64,000 nucleotides of DNA from Stentor roeselii (Eukaryota; Ciliophora; Heterotrichea; Heterotrichida; Stentoridae). The position numbers were made by a program, and so were the translations under genes. How positions within the stretch are numbered: position 1 is the first letter of the stretch; each line of letters starts with the position of its first letter. Where the stretch lies: the NCBI GenBank assembly GCA_006503475.1, contig RSEH01000210.1:22287-86286 (forward strand), read 5' to 3'. The notes under the pieces are model-generated. The model saw nothing but the letters and a program-made list of their open reading frames with translations. It did no database searches and was not told where the DNA came from. Below, piece after piece: positions 61,326 to 64,000 of this stretch.

Positions 61326-61832
61326 TTAAGCAGCTTTCTTAATAATCCCTAATTCTGTTCTAATCCTCAGCAAGGTTTCCTCAACAACGTCATCCGGGTT
61401 GCATCCAAAGCCGATTTTCGCTAAAGGCAAAAGAGTATCGTCAGGGTCGAGATCTGTGTCTTCTCCTCCGGGCACCTCTTCTTCGACCATCTCGTTTTGC
61501 TTGTAGGGGTCAATGTGAGGGTGGAAACGATTCTTGTCGATTATATATCCTCGCTTTCCGTGCTTGTAAAGGCGCTTTAAGTCAACGTATTTGAAAGTCT
61601 CTCGCTGGCCTTTGTATATTTGCTCTGCGAATATCACTGGATGTGTGCTGTAAGAATCTACTAGTTCGAAGAGCCATGATGGGTACTCGGATTTTGGAAG
61701 TCTTTCTGGGTCTTTACCTTCTTTGTAGATGTTTATGATGTCAGTTGTTGCTTCGATTTTTACCTCTTCTCCTTTGCCTTTGCCTTTTTTACCTCCACGG
61801 ATGGGAAGGGAGAGAAGAAGTCTTCTGAACAT
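61326..61832 (-). CDS. MRPL54: mitochondrial ribosomal protein mL54
   Basis: 168 residues. A basic N-terminus (MFRRLLLSLPIRGGKKGKGK) fits a mitochondrial targeting peptide. The core INIYKEGKDPERLPKSEYP then SWLFELV is the mL54 (L37/MRPL54) signature, which in other species reads K-E-G-x-D-x3-x-S-E-Y-P-x-W-L. mL54 is a small subunit of the mitochondrial large ribosomal subunit. The C-terminal ~60 acidic residues exceed the usual length. Confidence 0.85.
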   Translation of the reverse strand: MFRRLLLSLPIRGGKKGKGKGEEVKIEATTDIINIYKEGKDPERLPKSEYPSWLFELVDSYSTHPVIFAEQIYKGQRETFKYVDLKRLYKHGKRGYIIDKNRFHPHIDPYKQNEMVEEEVPGGEDTDLDPDDTLLPLAKIGFGCNPDDVVEETLLRIRTELGIIKKAA

Positions 61833-61989
61833 TTATAGAGAGGTTGATTTAGAGGAAGAATGATGAGATTTAATGGAATTTTAGAGTTTTTGGAGGAGTA
61901 TTAGTTGAAATATGGAATTGGGAGAAAGTTTTTTGATTTTAAAGATTTTATATATTTGAATATTGTTTCTAATATTAATATCTAATCTA

Positions 61990-62472
61990 TTAAAATTTAT
62001 GAATCAAATCAGGAACCTCTTGACCAAAAGGTCTGGGAATTTTTCCCATTCTTTTTTTAATATTATTTTCAATGATTTTCGGTAGTTTTCTTACAAATTT
62101 TAAAGTTTTTTCCTGCATTTTCGGTAAAAAAGTTTCACTCCTTCCTTTTTTCTCCATCCTTCTTGAAAAAACAGGACTAAAGTCGGTCTGAACCGCATAA
62201 GGATCAAAAGGTTTATCAATTTTTCTTGTGACTTTACCAGTTGTTTTCATTAAACTACTTGAAGTATTTGTCAGGTTGATAAGGTTGAAATTTTTAGCGC
62301 TTTTATTTTTTATTAACTGTGTCCAGTCATTTGAATGGGTCATCTCATGAGATTTATTCTTCGGAATGTATCCCTTTTGTATAGGTTTCGATTCTTCAAT
62401 GTTAATTTCGCCGCCCTTCGGAACGAGTTCAAACCTGTCTTTAAACCGATCTCTAAAAGTAAGAGATTTCAT
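61990..62472 (-). CDS. unknown basic protein
   Basis: 160 residues from the ATG at 62472 (MKSLTFRDRFKDRFELVPKG). A longer frame extends to 62607, but the extra 45 residues overlap the divergent kinase gene, so the inner start is preferred. Lys/Asn/Pro-rich with short recurrent motifs (KIDKPFDPYAVQTDF, KKRMGKIPRPFG); it looks like an extended structural protein, perhaps of microtubules. Family not recognised. Confidence 0.6.
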   Translation of the reverse strand: MKSLTFRDRFKDRFELVPKGGEINIEESKPIQKGYIPKNKSHEMTHSNDWTQLIKNKSAKNFNLINLTNTSSSLMKTTGKVTRKIDKPFDPYAVQTDFSPVFSRRMEKKGRSETFLPKMQEKTLKFVRKLPKIIENNIKKRMGKIPRPFGQEVPDLIHKF

Positions 62473-62523
62473 AATTATAGTTAAAACATCAGCCCTTATA
62501 GTAAAATTTTCATTATTATAATT

Positions 62524-63945
62524 ATGGGCTGCTCGATTTGCTCGAAAGAAAAACAAACAAAAGCTAAAATTTTCACAGTTGTTCCTAGTCGACTTCTTCG
62601 AGACCATAACAAGTCAGTGAACGAGGTTTACCATATCATCTGCCAGATAAACGACGGGTTACATGGAAAGGTTTTTTCATGCATTCAGCGAATTTCAGGG
62701 CAAAAAAGAGCTTTGAAGATCATTCCGAAAAAATCAGTCAAAGGGACTAAAACTCGGTTTCGATTTTTGAATGAAATTTCAGTCTTGAAAGAACTGGACC
62801 ATCAGAATCTAATGAAAATTTATGAATTGTTTGAAGATGAAAAAAATTACTATTTAATCGCTGATCTTGTCATTGGCAGGGATTTTTTAGACTTTTTAAC
62901 TCAACAGAAAAGTATTAAAGAAGTTGAAATTCAAGGATTTTTTAAGGTTTTTATTGAAATGATTCGGTTTTTATTGGAAAAAAATGTCACTTCAGTTGAC
63001 TTGAGACCTGAAAAAATCATCTTTGAGGACTGGAGCTCTTTTAAAATCATTAATTATGGAACTTCAGTGTTCTCCAACTCAGGAGAAAAAATCAGAAGGA
63101 ACAGAGGAAGGGTCGAGTTCAGTCCACCTGAAGTTTACCTCAAAAACTCTAAAAATAATCACGATCTCTGGCCTCTCGGGGTACTTTTATTTATTATGAT
63201 GACTGGAGAGCTACCCTTTCACGGCAACAGCGAAACTGAAATCATTGAAAATTTGATTAAAGGATCTTTTAACAGCTCTCAATCGATTTCTAAAGAATTC
63301 TCAGAACAATCTTTTGACTTTCTAAAAAAAATTCTTAACATTGAAGCTTCTTCAAGACTTTCAACTACTCAAGCTTTAAGCCACCCTTGGCTTTCTTTAA
63401 ACGAAAGTCCTTGTCTTTCAGAAGCTGTAAAAGTAAAAATTTTTTCAAATCTTTTCCAACTTCGCGCAAATTACCAGCTAAAAAACTCTCTGTTGTGCTT
63501 CATTAAAAATGAACTAACAAAACACTGTGAAAAACAAGAACTTTTCATCAACTTTAAAGCTAAAGACTCAGAAATGACTGGAAAAGTTTCTATTGATGAT
63601 GTCAGAACTTGTTGCAAAAATGTTTGGGGCGAAAAAATCAACCTTGATGAAGTTGAAAAGACTTTGGCTGATTTCGATTTTCAGCAAAGTGGACTTGTTG
63701 ATTATGATTTGTTCTCTCAGGCTTTTTTGGAAAGGGAAAAAATTGTGGATTTTGAAAGGGTTGAGAATTTTTTTAAGAGTTTTGATGGAAATTGGAAGGT
63801 TTTTGAAGATGAGGTGAGGGAATTGGTTGAAAACTTTGAGGTTGAAAGTGAAACTTGGGAGAAAATTTGTGAAATGGTGGCTGTTGATAGAGGGGGGATG
63901 GAGATGAAAGAGTTCAAAAATATCATGATTTCATTATTGAAGTAA
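62524..63945 (+). CDS. CDPK-like pseudokinase with degenerate EF-hands, N-terminally acylated
   Basis: 473 residues starting MGCSICSKEKQTK (Gly2, Cys3, Cys6 acylation). Kinase fold at ~38-290: ATP Lys in RALKIIPKK is kept, but the catalytic loop reads SVDLRPEKIIF (HRD His lost, Lys to Arg, metal Asn to Lys) and DFG reads NYG. The APE region is SPPEVY and DxWxxG is present as DLWPLG. The C-terminus has two loops like EF-hands (DSEMTGKVSIDD, DFQQSGLVDYDLF) that lack full calcium ligands, then two weaker repeats. CDPKs are Ca2+-activated kinases; this one is likely a catalytically dead scaffold. Confidence 0.85.
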   Translation: MGCSICSKEKQTKAKIFTVVPSRLLRDHNKSVNEVYHIICQINDGLHGKVFSCIQRISGQKRALKIIPKKSVKGTKTRFRFLNEISVLKELDHQNLMKIYELFEDEKNYYLIADLVIGRDFLDFLTQQKSIKEVEIQGFFKVFIEMIRFLLEKNVTSVDLRPEKIIFEDWSSFKIINYGTSVFSNSGEKIRRNRGRVEFSPPEVYLKNSKNNHDLWPLGVLLFIMMTGELPFHGNSETEIIENLIKGSFNSSQSISKEFSEQSFDFLKKILNIEASSRLSTTQALSHPWLSLNESPCLSEAVKVKIFSNLFQLRANYQLKNSLLCFIKNELTKHCEKQELFINFKAKDSEMTGKVSIDDVRTCCKNVWGEKINLDEVEKTLADFDFQQSGLVDYDLFSQAFLEREKIVDFERVENFFKSFDGNWKVFEDEVRELVENFEVESETWEKICEMVAVDRGGMEMKEFKNIMISLLK

Positions 63946-64000
63946 GTTTTCGATTTTTTTGAGCTTGATGAATAGTTTAATAGAAATTAAGACGATTTCC

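Noticed and set aside
62473-62607. N-terminal extension of the unknown basic protein at 61990
   Set aside because: It overlaps the first 84 bp of the divergent kinase gene and has no protein-like pattern.
1-64000. tRNA, rRNA, snRNA or SRP RNA genes
   Set aside because: I looked for B-box (GGTTCRA) and U6-type words in the intergenic parts and saw none in a credible context; a covariance search was not possible.

Overview
The window looks like macronuclear DNA of a ciliate, most likely a heterotrich close to Stentor. It is AT-rich and very gene-dense (45 protein genes called in 64 kb). TAA, TAG and TGA all end genes, so the standard code applies. Introns are rare and tiny: all ten that I could place are exactly 15 nt, run from GT to AG, and carry an A at intron position 10. 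15-16 nt introns with the standard code are the known signature of Stentor. Cilium-related genes (IFT88, a FAM227 protein, NudE, many coiled-coil proteins) fit a ciliated cell. I saw no tRNA, rRNA, CRISPR array or intact transposon.

Layout. 0.4-10.8 kb: an ankyrin protein, an ADP-ribosyltransferase fused to a receiver-like domain, a small lipid-anchored protein, a 1950-residue coiled-coil protein with heptad-sized internal repeats, and a coiled-coil protein ending in a Cys cluster. 10.8-24 kb: a degenerate membrane hybrid histidine kinase, a FAM227 protein, a small membrane protein, a CK1-type kinase, a TLC-like membrane protein, an armadillo-like lipid-anchored protein, a B-box protein with a Pro-rich tail, and two charged proteins. 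24.2-24.45 kb: a short gene read through an in-frame TGA that looks like a SelW-type selenoprotein with a SECIS-like hairpin at its end. 24.45-26.3 kb is a gene desert. 26.3-38.6 kb: CIA2 (Fe-S assembly), a coiled-coil protein, a Fab1/PIKfyve lipid kinase, a 12-TM-type MFS transporter, FAIM, NudE, a GFA-fold zinc protein, IFT88 and a Sec14 protein with a CaaX box. 38.8-48.3 kb: a lysosomal S28 peptidase, coiled-coil and membrane proteins, a cytochrome b561/b5/reductase fusion, a lipid-anchored protein, a PH-like plus LRR protein and a CENP-B-type HTH protein. 48.3-49.5 kb is gene-poor with direct repeats. 49.5-64 kb: IGHMBP2-type helicase, a mitoribosomal uS17 with a huge tail, several unknown proteins, an NCBP3-like cap-binding protein, an AGC kinase, mitoribosomal mL54 and a CDPK-like pseudokinase.

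How the genes relate. There is no pathway cluster; genes are interleaved on both strands, as in a normal eukaryotic chromosome. Packing is extreme: same-strand neighbours can be 7-17 bp apart (stop to start), convergent stops 6 bp apart, and one divergent pair has only 7 bp between start codons. Regions before start codons tend to be A/C-rich on the coding strand. The most noteworthy items are the unannotated SelW-like selenoprotein with its SECIS overlapping the stop codon, the invariant-A10 15-nt introns, the uS17m tail, the three-part redox fusion, and several signalling proteins that have lost catalytic residues. All functional names come from reading motifs by eye; no database search was run.
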